A program made the translations under genes and the position numbers. Below the pieces are notes generated by a model. That model searched no databases, was not told the origin of the DNA, and saw only the letters and a list, made by a program, of their open reading frames with translations. From assembly GCA_016584495.1 (NCBI GenBank), contig WAID01000016.1:62001-126000 (forward strand): a DNA stretch of 64,000 nt, in the 5' to 3' direction. Below are positions 12,580-23,862 of the stretch, piece by piece (within the stretch, counting starts at the first letter, position 1; every line of letters starts with the position of its first letter). The DNA comes from Celoporthe dispersa (Eukaryota; Ascomycota; Sordariomycetes; Diaporthales; Cryphonectriaceae).

Positions 12580-14134
12580 TCAGAGCGGCCAGCTTTCCTT
12601 CTTGAGCGGCTTCGTGTGTGTTGCTTGGATGCGAAGGTCAACCTCGGACGGGGACCAGTACGCGCCGGCATGATGGCCCATGTCTTGATGATAATACCCT
12701 CCTCCCGACCTCAACATCGGCGCAGGTGGCTGGGCCTCCTCGGGGATCTCGGTCAGCTCGAACATGCCGGGGCTCTTCTGGTTCTCCTCGTCCCGGGAGA
12801 TGGAGACAAAGCCCTTCTTCTCGACCAGGGTGCTGCCGCGCCAGTTATTGGAGCCCTTGGTGGTGGGCTCCGTAGCGTCCAGTCTTCGGGATGTGAGTGA
12901 TGTGTGTAGGTCCTTGACGAAGGGGCGCAGGACCGGGATGCACTGGACGATGATGGTGCCGGCTACCTCGCCCGAGTACCAGATCTCGGACATGGCGTCT
13001 CGCCCTGTTCTGGGTCAGCATTCCATGATTCTTGTTGTTGTTTCTCTGCGTGTCTGCATCCTGCACGGGAACGACAGCGGCGACGACTTACACATATACC
13101 ACGTGTCGTGAACGTGCATGAGGGGAGTATCCTTCCACCAGGTCCTGACCGCTGTGATGACGGCGACACTGTCCTCTCATATATCAGCTTCACGGCACTC
13201 GTGGAAAGGGCAGAGGGACAGCGCACTCACACAATTCCGAGACTCAGGGTCGCGCAGAGGGCGATCTTCTCGCCTCGTTGAAGTTTCAGACGCCATGTTA
13301 TGAACCAGGGAAACATGGCAAAGACAAAATCCATAAGGATGTTGTAGACTAAAGCACACACACGCACACATTATGTCAGTGACTGATAACCTTGGCTGGG
13401 ATAATATAACGGCGTTTTATGTCTTCCCCCAACTTACTGTTTCCAATCTCCTTCCACTGGTCGGAGAAGTCTTCATTCAGACACCAGCCCTGCAGCCTGT
13501 ACCACTGCTGGTAGTCGTCGTCGCCACAGAGCTTGGCCCACTGGAAGATGCACTTGCTGAAGGCGATACTGTCCATGCTGATGATGCAGAACCACAGGAT
13601 GCCCGCCTGCCACCGCTTCTCCACCATGCGCAGCAGGGTCACCCCAAAGGCCGACTTGCTCACCGCCTGGCCGATGACGGTGCCGATCGATGAGGTGTTG
13701 ATGAGGATGTGCATGCGGTCGTCCCAGCTGCCCAGGACGTAGCCGGTTGCGTACTCGATAGTGATGATGATATCTGTGGTCATGAGAAATAACTATAAAA
13801 AAAAGACGAGTAGGGTTAGTAATTAATAAGCGAACACCCAAGACTGGGGCCTATTAAACCAAGGAAAAAAAAAAAAAGAAAGAAAAAAAGGACCAAAAAA
13901 ATAAAAAGACCTTGGGTGGGCGGCGAGAGAAAGAACAATACTCACATATGCGGATATGAGAATATAATCGTCGTACCACAGCCCATGGCGCCGGGTGAGC
14001 TTGCACCAGAGTCTCAGGGACAGGAAGACGGTGGCCCCGGCGAATAGACTCCACAGACCGGCGTAGATCTGCCTGGACGGGTTGTAGTAAACAACATCAT
14101 CGTCGTCTCGCGGGGAGATCATGATTGACTCCAT
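12580..14134 (-). CDS. Fungal rhodopsin-domain integral membrane protein (SAT4/PTH11-like)
   Basis: Five exons reconstruct 387 residues: 14134-13946, 13792-13438, 13348-13231, 13168-13092 and 13004-12580. The segment RRHGLWYDDYILISAY followed by further helices and WDDRMHILIN is typical of the fungal seven-helix rhodopsin-domain family that includes PTH11-like receptors. Several hydrophobic segments can be read (for example around VYNILMDF...FAMFPWF and the exon 4 AVITAVRTWW stretch). The last about 110 residues are hydrophilic and likely cytosolic, with Pro/Glu-rich sequence. No CFEM domain is present. The acceptor of exon 2 is chosen at TTTATAG|TTATTT because it alone joins the helix in frame and has a TACTAAC branch site upstream. 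Ligand and pathway are unknown; a receptor-like role is inference. Confidence 0.85.
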
Positions 14135-16635
14135 CGATCATGTTCCCCCAAGCTACATTCTGACCAGAGAAAGTTGCGTGTCGCTTGGCGGGGCGGAGTT
14201 GTTGGAGGATGGAGGGGGAGAGAAGGAGGGAGAGGGGAGGAGGAGGAGGAGGAGGAGGAGGAGTCGGAGTCGTCTTGGTGCGTGCGTGCGATCGTAAGCA
14301 GTCTTGCACAGGTGCGGAAAAAGAAAAGAAAACAAAAAGGGCAGATCCGAAAGGGAAAGAAAAGAGGTGCCGAGATAGGAGAATTGAAAGTTTAAAGGAA
14401 GACAGGCCTCGCCTACAGACTTGTCGGTGGTCTGGCCAGCGGGACGATGGACGACGAGGACGATGTGGCTGGGCATGGGCATGGGAAGGAATAATAATAT
14501 TATGGAGCTGCTGCGCCTGGCCTGGCCCTGGGGCGGGCGCGCGGAGCAGGACAGCCGAGTATGTACAGGAAAACTATAAAACGTACTACGTAAGGCGAAC
14601 AGAAGGAAAAAGAGGCCAGAAAAGAAGATGAAGGCCTGCAGGTTGGGTTTTCGTTGACTTGCTCGAACGGGGCAGTGCTCCGTCAACGAGACCCCGGAGC
14701 CCTGTCTGGATATTGGCACGCGGGAACCCGCAGCGGGAGGGCGCACGAGGTGGTGGCCCAGCAGGGAAGGGGAGGAGGAGGAACAAGAGGAAGAGGGTGG
14801 GCTGAAGGTACCATAGTACATTGAGTGAGTGGTAGCAGAAGCAACAAGAAGAAAAAAAAATGGAAATGGTCTCGGGTTGCAATGAATGTATGTGATACAG
14901 AGTGTACGTACACCAAGAACTGAGCCCTGGCCTTTACCGAACCCACGTGTGGTACTTGGGCCATTCTCTTACTGTTTCACTGCTGTCTTGACGATGAGGA
15001 GACAGTTCCCTTTTTTCCCTCTTCTTCTTCTGCCTTCATATCCTTTTTTTTTTTCTTATTCTTGTCCCTTGAGACGGGAGGCCGTGCACCTTACCGAGGC
15101 GATGTGCTGATCTCTTGTCTCGAATCTTCGGGACCGCGAAGCGGGACTCGGGTTCTGGAAGGCTGCCAACCAAAAGATGATCTGGGTGTATCTTGACCGA
15201 GTTGCCTCTGCCTCCTTGTCCTTGTCCTCCTTCGTCCCAACGGCGCATGCAATTCATACGCACAGACATGTGGCGCCCTAAACTATACTATTACGGTACA
15301 TTAGTATGGCTGATAGTACGGCTGACAAGCCCTGGATGCAGCAGGTGTGTGTGTACTACTGCTCGCAGCAGAGGCGAGGGGGGCACAAGACCGACTCGGC
15401 GGATCCGAACGGAGGGGCGCAACTCGGTCACCATGCAGCTTGCGGGCTACATGAAACATCCGGTGCTGTGGGGTTGTGGATACAGGAGCAAATGGAAGAG
15501 TGGGTATTCACAGCTGCGGGGCGTGCTTAATATGTAAGTAATCACGCGAGCGCCCACCAGTCCATGACACACACAGCTGCAGGTACTCTTTCGACAGGAT
15601 TGGGAGGAGAAGGAAGGGAGGAAGAGACGGGCACAGATGACCCTCTACAAGAAGGGGGAAATAACATAGGGGATGATGACGAGGCATGGACTGTGCTCAC
15701 ACGAGAAGGGAGAGGCGAGAGACATGCCGTGATGGACTGGATGGTGGCCCAGAACACCACGTCCGCCCTGAGATTCCCACGGAGGGCCAGCCTGCGGGCC
15801 TCTTGGAAATGAGGGTGTCGTCCCAACGAGAGCAGAGCATATCCCGGCATGCTCTCTCCTCCATGTCACCATCAACATCCACCTGCTCTGGGCCGGCGTT
15901 ATGAAGAGGAGGGAAGGAAGAAAAAAAAAAGAATGAAGGCACAATACAAGTCACATTCGAAAGAAGCAACATCTCCATCCTTCCTCCGTGATCGTCAGTC
16001 ATTCAATCCACTCTTCAGCATGTGCCCCCATAAGGTGATCGGAAGATTGGGTTCGTGCATCCACGATCAACACCCTCTTTTTTCTTTCTTCTTTCTCTGC
16101 TTGCACCTACCTGCATGACGTGCCGACGCTTATTGTGGGGCCCGCTGCAACCTACAGGACTGTACTAGCAGAGAAGAAGGTGGTGCGGAAGAAAAGGGCG
16201 AGACTCTTCTTTCCCACCAATACCAGTGCCACTGAGGGGACGAGCCGCGGGGCTTGTGACCTGTCGTAGAATTAGTCGGCCGAGGGGAGGAGGCCGCTAC
16301 GAAAAAGCCACGGTTTGCTCCCCTCCACGTGGTGGATAATTAAACAAACCACCTGGTTATGCTTCCAGTTTCGGGAATTTCCATTTTTTTTTAAAAAAAA
16401 TCTGGCTTGCTTCTTCTGTGTGTGTGTGTATATGTGTGTGTGCTGTTGCCAGGCTTCCCGCTGCGGTTCACGCCGACGTCCGCAACCCCTGGGAAGATTA
16501 ATCGCCAGCGTTCCAGGGGTGAGGAGGAAGAGGGAGGGATGGTAGTTAATTAATACCCGTCCAAGGAAAATTCGCGACATGCACTCCAGCGCTCACTCTC
16601 GCTCTCGCATCCACTCATCCACGCATACTACGTAA

Positions 16636-16657
16636 CACACACACACACACACACACC
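16636..16657. repeat. (CA)n microsatellite
   Basis: About ten CA units in gene-free DNA; a second shorter CA tract lies near 16970-16991. Confidence 0.9.
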
Positions 16658-16714
16658 CCTCTCAATTAAATCTTCCCGTGTCGTCCAGCTGAAGAGACAT
16701 TGGTTGTGAGTCCA

Positions 16715-16724
16715 TACTACGGTA
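16715..16724 (+). repeat. Dispersed TACTACGGTA motif, copy 2
   Basis: Exact copy of the intergenic 10-mer, here followed by CTTGGTAG. Confidence 0.5.
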
Positions 16725-18445
16725 CTTGGTAGATAAACATAAGACTTCCGTTAACTAAAAACCCAACCAAAAAAAAAAATAAGCGAGGCAAGCCACCCAC
16801 AATGTTAAAATGCAGCTCAGCGGGTTCCCCATCACACGCCGCGCCTGCAGGTGCCTGGAGCAGCGCAACACACCACCACGCCCCCTCCTCGCCACCGATG
16901 TGACAGTAACGGTAAACGGCCCATAGTGAGTGGTGGGATGGACTTGACGATGATCCTCTAGTATCTGCACACACACACACACACTCTCTCTCTCCCTCTT
17001 CAGGTGAGATGGACAACCTAAGTTGCAGTAGAGAGATATTCTTTTTTTTCTTCTTCCCCTCCCTCTCTCTCTTTCCTTTACTCGCTCCCTAGGGTGACAA
17101 GAACGCCAGCCACACAAAGCGGATCTTCTCTTTCAAACCACCACTAACCTCTTTTTCTTTACAAGCTACTTAGATAAGGCATCCGCCCCGAGATTTGACA
17201 TGCTTAAGAATGACTGGTGCCATCGGAGGAGGAGTCACGCCGGTCTCAGGGCGTTTCCTAGTGACGATCCTCTCTCTGTCTGTATCTACAAAAAAAAAAA
17301 AAACCTGTTCTTTTTTTTTTTGTCTTCCCCTTCTGCTTGTTTCTGTATCCTGAGCTTGGCTCGGTGGATACAATATGTCACTGCGCACTTTCTAAGTATG
17401 TAGCAGTAGAACACTAAGTATCTAGTGAATTGACTCGGAAAAAAAAGCCTGTTCATTTACTTTATCCGATAAGTCAGTAATATGTGTGCTTTGCTCTCCC
17501 AGTGCCTCTTTTCTCTGGGTAGGAATATTGCAGAGGCAAAGCAAAAGCAACAAGCAGGGCCCCCCATGACGACACTGCCGTTTCACAGACGAGACAAGAG
17601 ATAGCCCTGAACAAGAAGAAAAACCGGAAGAAAAAAAGACACGTCTGTGGGTTCTTCTTCTCCTCCAACCGCAGAGAGAAACAATCAATGCTTCGGGATA
17701 ATCTGATCTGCCCGTCATCCATCATCGATCAGTACATTAAATCCGCTGTGGAATGCGTGGGGCGGTTTCCGATGCGTAATAATTGTTCCGTTGAAGAGGG
17801 TCTCTCGTCCCTGCTCCCCTCGCCTCCTCCACCCAAAATGTGCCTGCCTGCCGTTCAGAGTGCCACATTTATCATTCCTTTCTTTTTTCTTTTCTTTTCT
17901 TTTTTTACCTCCTTTAGTGGTGGAAGGGCAATTTACTAAGCTGCCGGTGACCCCTGTACAACAATACCCGCATTTATAGTGCATTCGACACGAGGGCGAG
18001 TGGCAAAAGCATATTGAAAGGCTAGGTTAACTAGGTCATGTCATCACAGCCAAGGCCTGACCCAGAAGAAACAAGAACGTGGTATTGGGTATCTATAATA
18101 ACCAACATGCATTCAGGTCTACGCATATCGTCATAAAATCCCGACTGTCAGTCCTCATCCATGCAAAAAGCCAGATAGAAGAGACCAAGGATCGCGATCC
18201 CTAGACCATGCTGGCTCCCTGTTATTATTAACAAAAAAAGAAGAAAAAAAAAACTCCGAGCTGCCGAGCTGATCCTGTACGAAGCAGAAGAAAAGGAGAG
18301 AAGACAAACAAAACAAAAGGGGGATGGCGAAGCGCGACACCCAGAGTGTCTGGACTTGACCCGTTTACACACACGCTTTTCGTGATTGGTCACTGCTGCT
18401 GTCTTTTTCGCTTCTACCGCATCATCAACGAGGAGAAGAACCTTC

Positions 18446-20326
18446 CTACTGGACCTCCGAGTCGATGCGGCCGAGCCCGTGCAGCCGCTGCTCGAGGTCG
18501 TGGTGGTGCACATGGTGATGCCCATGAGCTCCCGGCGTGTGCGGCTCTGAGCCGTGTCCCCTGGACTCCTCGAAGCTGTGTGCGCGGCTGTGCGCGCGGC
18601 TGGCGTTGCGGCTTGCGTTTCGCGAGGCGACGTCCTTGCTGATCTGGTACGAGCTGGTCCTCGAGCCGGGTCCGAGCCTCGGGCGGGCCGCGTGGACGGG
18701 AGCCGTCTCTGCGATCTCCTCCTTCTCCTTCTCGGTCGGACCGGTGGCGGCGCCATCCGCCGTGGCAGCAGATGGCCGACGGTGGTGCTCCGCAGCCTCC
18801 TTGGCAAGCGTCTGAGCGAAGGCCGAGTTCTTTCGCAGCGTCGGCCCGTACCAGTAAATGACATAGACGGCGCCGACGAGGCAGAAGGAGATGGCGAAGA
18901 GGATGAAGGATGCATTCTGCAGGGGTTTGTTCTGAGGGCCCGGGATGTTTGTGTAGAAAGGCGTGGCAGCATTGGTGAGTACGCCAGCGAGGAAATCGCG
19001 CGAGAAGCCGTTGCCGCCCGTGGCGGACGCCGAGAAGGGCCCGTATGCGCAGACCATGTAGTCGATGGTGGCCATGTAGATGGCGTAGTTGGCAATGCCG
19101 ATGATGCCAGACGCAAACATGGAGCCGACCCAGTGGACTGGAGGACCGTTGCACGTCAGGGCGAAGATGAGCAGGCCGATGGGCAGGCAGGGCGCCGTAA
19201 AGAGCAGCCACCACAGCCTGCTCTCATACTGCGCGTGCTCGTCACCGGGCTTGGCCTCCCGCTGGTGTATGTTGCGCCTGATGGCCGGGATGAAACTGGC
19301 ATGGGCGATGAGGTATCCGATCCCGATGGGGATAAAGGCCAGGCCCAGCTGCCAGGCGTTGAAGTCCCACTGCGTGTACACCAGGCTGAAGGACTGGATC
19401 TGCATGAAGATGAGGGCGTCGGAGAAGCCAGACAGCAGGGACAGTGTCAGGACGATGGGCTCTGTGACAAACATCTTGAACGGGCGGTACCAGGTCTGAC
19501 AGATCTCCTTGAAGTCCATGCGCTTGAGGACCGGGTTGATCTCGTTGGGGCCGTAGATGCCCTCCTCGCCTGCCTTCCTGCGCTTCTTGGCGATCCTGTC
19601 GAGGCATACAGTCGTACGGGTCTCGTCGACCGTGGCTAAGTGCAGCAGCTGGACGAAACCGCCAAAGATGAGCTGGATCCAGATGCACCAGCGCCATGGC
19701 AGGAAGTACTCAACGAAGCCTCCGACGATGGGACCCAGGATGGAACCGCCCACCGAGGACAGGACGATATATGCGACGGCATACTGCTGGTGGTCGGCGT
19801 CAAACATGTCTGCAATCATGCCCAGGGTGACACTGCCGCCGGCCGAGGAGAGACCACCCAGACAGCGCCCCACGAGGAGCGAGCCAAAGTTGGGGGCCAG
19901 GGCGACGAGGACACACCAGACATTGACGAGGAAGAGCGAGGCCTGCATGATAGGTCTGCGGCCGAACTCCTCGGACCACGGCGCCCACAGCTCACACCCA
20001 AAGGCGTACAGGATCAGGAACAGCGTGGCACCGAGCCGGGCCACCTGGGCTGACACGCCAAACTCCGCCTCGATGCCGCTGAGGCCGTTTGAGTACAGCG
20101 ACGTGTTGAAGTTCATGGACGTCTGGACCAGGAAGATGACGGTCAGGACCCACCACTTCTTGTAGCTGGGCCACGCGAAGGGCAGCTCGTCCTCAGCCAT
20201 CTCGGCAGTGAGCTCACGCTTGCCGTCTGGAGAACCCTTCTGGTCGTCATGGACAGGCTGGTCGGACTCGGATGGTGGGGAGGTACCACCTCTTCCCGAG
20301 GGAAGAGGGTCTTTGGCGGGTGACAT
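18446..20326 (-). CDS. DHA1-type MFS transporter with His-rich C-tail
   Basis: Single exon, 626 residues. A hydrophilic N-terminus of about 55 residues precedes twelve predicted membrane helices. Near residues 114-125 the loop APWSEEFGRRP is the MFS motif A region, and the following LVGRCLGGLSSAGGS...GMIADMF and GPIVGGF segments match fungal drug:H+ antiporters of the polyamine/multidrug (Tpo/Flu-like) group. Helix 11-12 ends near YVIYWYGP. The last about 130 residues are cytosolic, Ser/Arg-rich (SRNASRNASRAHSRAHS) and then His-rich (HGHHHVHHHD), which is unusual for this family. Likely a plasma-membrane exporter; the substrate cannot be read from sequence. No introns and no disruption. Confidence 0.94.
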   Translation of the reverse strand: MSPAKDPLPSGRGGTSPPSESDQPVHDDQKGSPDGKRELTAEMAEDELPFAWPSYKKWWVLTVIFLVQTSMNFNTSLYSNGLSGIEAEFGVSAQVARLGATLFLILYAFGCELWAPWSEEFGRRPIMQASLFLVNVWCVLVALAPNFGSLLVGRCLGGLSSAGGSVTLGMIADMFDADHQQYAVAYIVLSSVGGSILGPIVGGFVEYFLPWRWCIWIQLIFGGFVQLLHLATVDETRTTVCLDRIAKKRRKAGEEGIYGPNEINPVLKRMDFKEICQTWYRPFKMFVTEPIVLTLSLLSGFSDALIFMQIQSFSLVYTQWDFNAWQLGLAFIPIGIGYLIAHASFIPAIRRNIHQREAKPGDEHAQYESRLWWLLFTAPCLPIGLLIFALTCNGPPVHWVGSMFASGIIGIANYAIYMATIDYMVCAYGPFSASATGGNGFSRDFLAGVLTNAATPFYTNIPGPQNKPLQNASFILFAISFCLVGAVYVIYWYGPTLRKNSAFAQTLAKEAAEHHRRPSAATADGAATGPTEKEKEEIAETAPVHAARPRLGPGSRTSSYQISKDVASRNASRNASRAHSRAHSFEESRGHGSEPHTPGAHGHHHVHHHDLEQRLHGLGRIDSEVQ

Positions 20327-22853
20327 CTCGGGACGGGGAAAGCAAACAAACAGACAAGATATCGGCCTGACCCGTCAACGATGATGTGAGGTGATGGGAT
20401 CTTGCAGATGAGCGACCCTGAGGCGGGGAAGAGTGTGGTGTATACTACTGGAAGCCCGTGATGACCGGAGAGGAAAAGAGGTTACCCAAAAAAGAAGAAG
20501 AGGGCGATAATTGAGGGTAGCAGGACACGAGGCCTCGTCGTGTAAGAGTAGAGACAAGAAGAGGGTGTAAGGAAATAGAGAACAACAACACGAAAGGGGA
20601 AAAGAGAGGGAAGGGGGAGAGGGAAAGAAGGGACGTCACTGTGTATAAGTACTTGCTCGTGGAAGGAGCTAACAACCTCGAGGTTGCGCCGGCCCAAAAG
20701 ATCAGTCGATCCAGTTCTTGGTAGTGTGGGCGTACCAGTGAGTCGTGCCCTCCACGCCTCTCCAGCTTTTACCAACAGACCCAATGCCCATGGGGTTGAC
20801 TAGCACAAAAGGTCTAGCCATAACCATAGCCTCTCGCTGCCCTGCCCCTCCTCGAGGGGTCCGCCTGGGGCGCCGTTCTTACCCGACCATGAGACGGATG
20901 TGGAAAAAGACCTACAGATTTTGTGGGCTCTGCGCAGAGAGAAGGAAGGAGAGACAAAAAAACAAAAAAAGACTGGAGACACAGTGGAGGATCGTGGATG
21001 ACGAATGAGACCCACGACGCACTACGAGACGAAGCAGGTACACTGGATGCATTTGCTTTTCCGGGAAGAAAGCACGTATAGAAGGAAGGAGTCGGTGAGC
21101 GAGCCACCTGCAGTTGAACTGTCAAGGCTGAAGAAGGAGAACGATGGTGCATTCCTAGTTTCTGACTAGGCTGATGGATGAGTCGTCCAAGCAACGAAAC
21201 GCTCGCACAGTACAGTAGAGATTTTTTTTTTTGGACTTGTGATGAGGAGGACAAGAGGCAAGAACAGCCGCCGCCGCCTTCAGATGTCAGATGTCAAGGC
21301 GACATGCCATGCTAAAAGGTTCGAGCAAGCAGTTCAAGGTATGCATGGTATCCACGGTAACATTTCAAGGTGAGGGCTTACCTGAGGAATGTTAAGGCAC
21401 TAATCGGGCCGTGCGATGGCTCAGAGGTCCACCATGACGCAATGATGCGACCTTCAGGATGAGCGAAAAGATGAGGGAAAAAGAAAGAAGAAAAAAAAAG
21501 GAAAAGACAAAAAAAGGGGGGGCAGGTTGAGATGGTAATTACTTGGTACGCAGCACGTTGGTTATGAAAACCAGGTCCTCAGGCGGGGAGGCACTACCCA
21601 GGTCGCGGTACCTAGGTACTACGGAGCACACCCAGCAGCTCCTGTTGGCCTAGCAAGGCGGAAATACAAATATTTTCAGACGTGCAGAGAGGGTAGGGCA
21701 AGTGTCCTTGACACACAAATCATCCCGTGACGTCAGTCCGACGATATCGTGAATCACTTATATTGTAAGCACGAGATTATCGTAGTACAGTAGTCGCAGC
21801 TAAAACAACCGTGGCTGAAGGATTGGTCTCTGTTCATGGGACGTGACCCACGCCATATCGTTTTGATCGCCAAGAGGGAAAGGAGAGCGTCATGCTAACA
21901 GTGTATTCTGGTCCCCCGTCATCTCCTCTTGACGTTCTTCTCAGGTGGGCGACAGATGCTCTGATGTGCCATGTCTCGTGCCTTGAAAAAGTTAGGATGG
22001 TGATCAGCCGCACACCCATCAACCTGTTGAGCCTCAACCTTCGGCTTCCCTTCCTGGGTAACCAAGCCTTTGAGCCAAGGGATTTAAGGCGGCCTGGGCG
22101 GGTGGGTGCACCCGGCTCGGCAGGATTTGATCTTCGCGCTGCGGCTGTTGAAAGTCTTGGCCATCATCATTTGTTCCTGGTTCCTGGTTCCCTTTTTTCC
22201 TTATTTTTTTTTTAAAGCCACCTTCCTCCAATTCTGTCTGTCTCATCTTTTCTTCCCTGTTCTCTTCTCTGGTGACGTACTCAAGTATCGTCAGACAGCT
22301 GTGTGCCACCCATGAATGCTACTGTGATAATGCCACAGCCCTCGTTTCCATGTCTCTTTCATTTCCATTTCTCCCCCCTCCCCCCCTCCAAACAGAAAAA
22401 CAGACCGGACAACACGATCATGTGGAACGCTCATGCGAAGTCGCAAGTGTCCCACTTCTGACTAACAAAAGCCCACTTATCTACGCGGAGCAGGTGTTAG
22501 CGCATTCTGGTCATCCCACTCCTCGACTCACCGGTGCGTTTAACCCATGGGGATTTGACCGGCACGACTGGATACGGTGGGGGAATTGTTGGAATCTTCC
22601 TCTCCACTGGGACGAAATATGGGACTGGCCAGTCTTGTCCTGACCAACAACAAATTCCTCCATACATGGCCTGATCTCTGAAGAATTTATAGGCAACCCA
22701 TTTATTGCAGATACCTCGTAGATGTTCTGGCTCTTTTATTGGGTGTCATCTCACTCACATCCTGTCGAAAAAGAAAGAAAGGAAAAAATAGGATGTGACG
22801 AAGGAGAACAAAAAAGAAAAGAAAAAGACGTACAGTAACACAGCAATACACAG

Positions 22854-22863
22854 TACTACGGTA
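22854..22863 (+). repeat. Dispersed TACTACGGTA motif, copy 3
   Basis: Exact copy of the intergenic 10-mer, flanked by CAG and CAGGTACAG. Confidence 0.5.
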
Positions 22864-23312
22864 CAGGTACAGCGACAAAAAAAGTCCTACAGGCCGGACC
22901 GACTTGCGGAGCCTCTTTCTCCTCTGGTGTACCCACCATGCCCACACCCATCATGGCATCTGCCGTCTTCAAGCCGGTCGCTCGGTGACTTTATCCCGCG
23001 CCGGCTTCCGATGAACCTACGGGGTGACGTGGACCCTTTGGCCACAGTAATTCCCTCCTTCTTGCCTCCTTGGCTTTCTTTTTTCCTCTCGATGATGATT
23101 CAGCAAAATATGACGTGGGGGACACAACCTCGGTAGAAGATGGCGCGTGTCTACCTTGCATTTGCTGACAGGGTTCTCCGGATTTTCCCCCAGATTATCT
23201 TCATTAGTATCGCATTGTGCCTCAAGCTGGTCGTTGCATCTCCAACCTCTTGCCTCAACCCCGCACGGTTTGTAGAAGCATCTCTTAAACAGTATCGCAT
23301 TATCTTCATGTG

Positions 23313-23331
23313 TATATATATATATATATAT
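23313..23331. repeat. (TA)n microsatellite
   Basis: About nine TA units about 530 bp upstream of the rhamnosidase start. Confidence 0.9.
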
Positions 23332-23766
23332 TGGTAACTCTGCTAGTATATTTAATTCTCGTCAAGTCTCCGAGAGGCAAGGGCTTAACAAGACATCGAG
23401 TCGCCATGCATTAAAGTTAGGCGCAGGGCGAGGAACATATACCACAGGGCCTGCTTTCTCTTGCATATTCTCCAGTGTGAAGGGGGAGTTAAGTCCTGCT
23501 CAACATTATCGGAGCCTGGTATGAGGTGACTAGCTCCTCTCAGCTATATCGCCGGCAACGGCCGCTGCTAGAAACTGGGAGGATCTGCCGCTGCAAGAGC
23601 CGACTCCCTTGTCCCTGGCCCTCGGGCTGAAGACATCGCGAACATCGTGACTCTCCTCTTTGTGATCATTGGGTGGAGAAGGAAGCTTGGCAACATGTTC
23701 CCACCCCAAGCCGGGAAAGGGGGAGGGGATTCGTAGATCACTTGCATAGTACAGAATGTGATCAAG

Positions 23767-23772
23767 TATAAA
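23767..23772 (+). promoter_or_regulatory. TATA-like box of rhamnosidase gene
   Basis: TATAAA 91 bp before the ATG at 23863, a plausible core promoter distance for a fungal gene. Confidence 0.4.
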
Positions 23773-23862
23773 GGCGACATGGGCGCCGCTCTGAAGAAGC
23801 CCAACACCATGCGCTGGTTAGCAGTGAAGAGAAATTGGACCCCTGGTCCCGCCACCGCCGCC

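Larger units (their letters stand above)
14135..18445. other. 4.3-kb gene-free low-complexity region
   Basis: No gene that I can support. It begins with a purine-rich block containing (GGA)n at about 14237-14262 and continues with polypyrimidine tracts, CA repeats and poly-A/T runs. Candidate frames give low-complexity peptides. Left end is the promoter of the rhodopsin-domain gene; right end is the 3' flank of the MFS gene. Confidence 0.65.
20327..23862. other. Intergenic, no gene seen
   Basis: 3.5 kb with no supportable gene. Contains purine-rich stretches (20460-20640, 21470-21520), a CCTAGGTACTACGG block near 21611, an exact TACTACGGTA at 22854 and a TA repeat at 23313. Left end is the MFS promoter, right end the rhamnosidase promoter. 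Confidence 0.6.

Noticed and set aside
18554..19639. 361-residue plus-strand open frame opposite the MFS transporter
   Set aside because: It mirrors the GC-rich third positions of the real gene on the other strand and has no motifs; same reason for antisense frames at 36693-37832 and 59227-60588.
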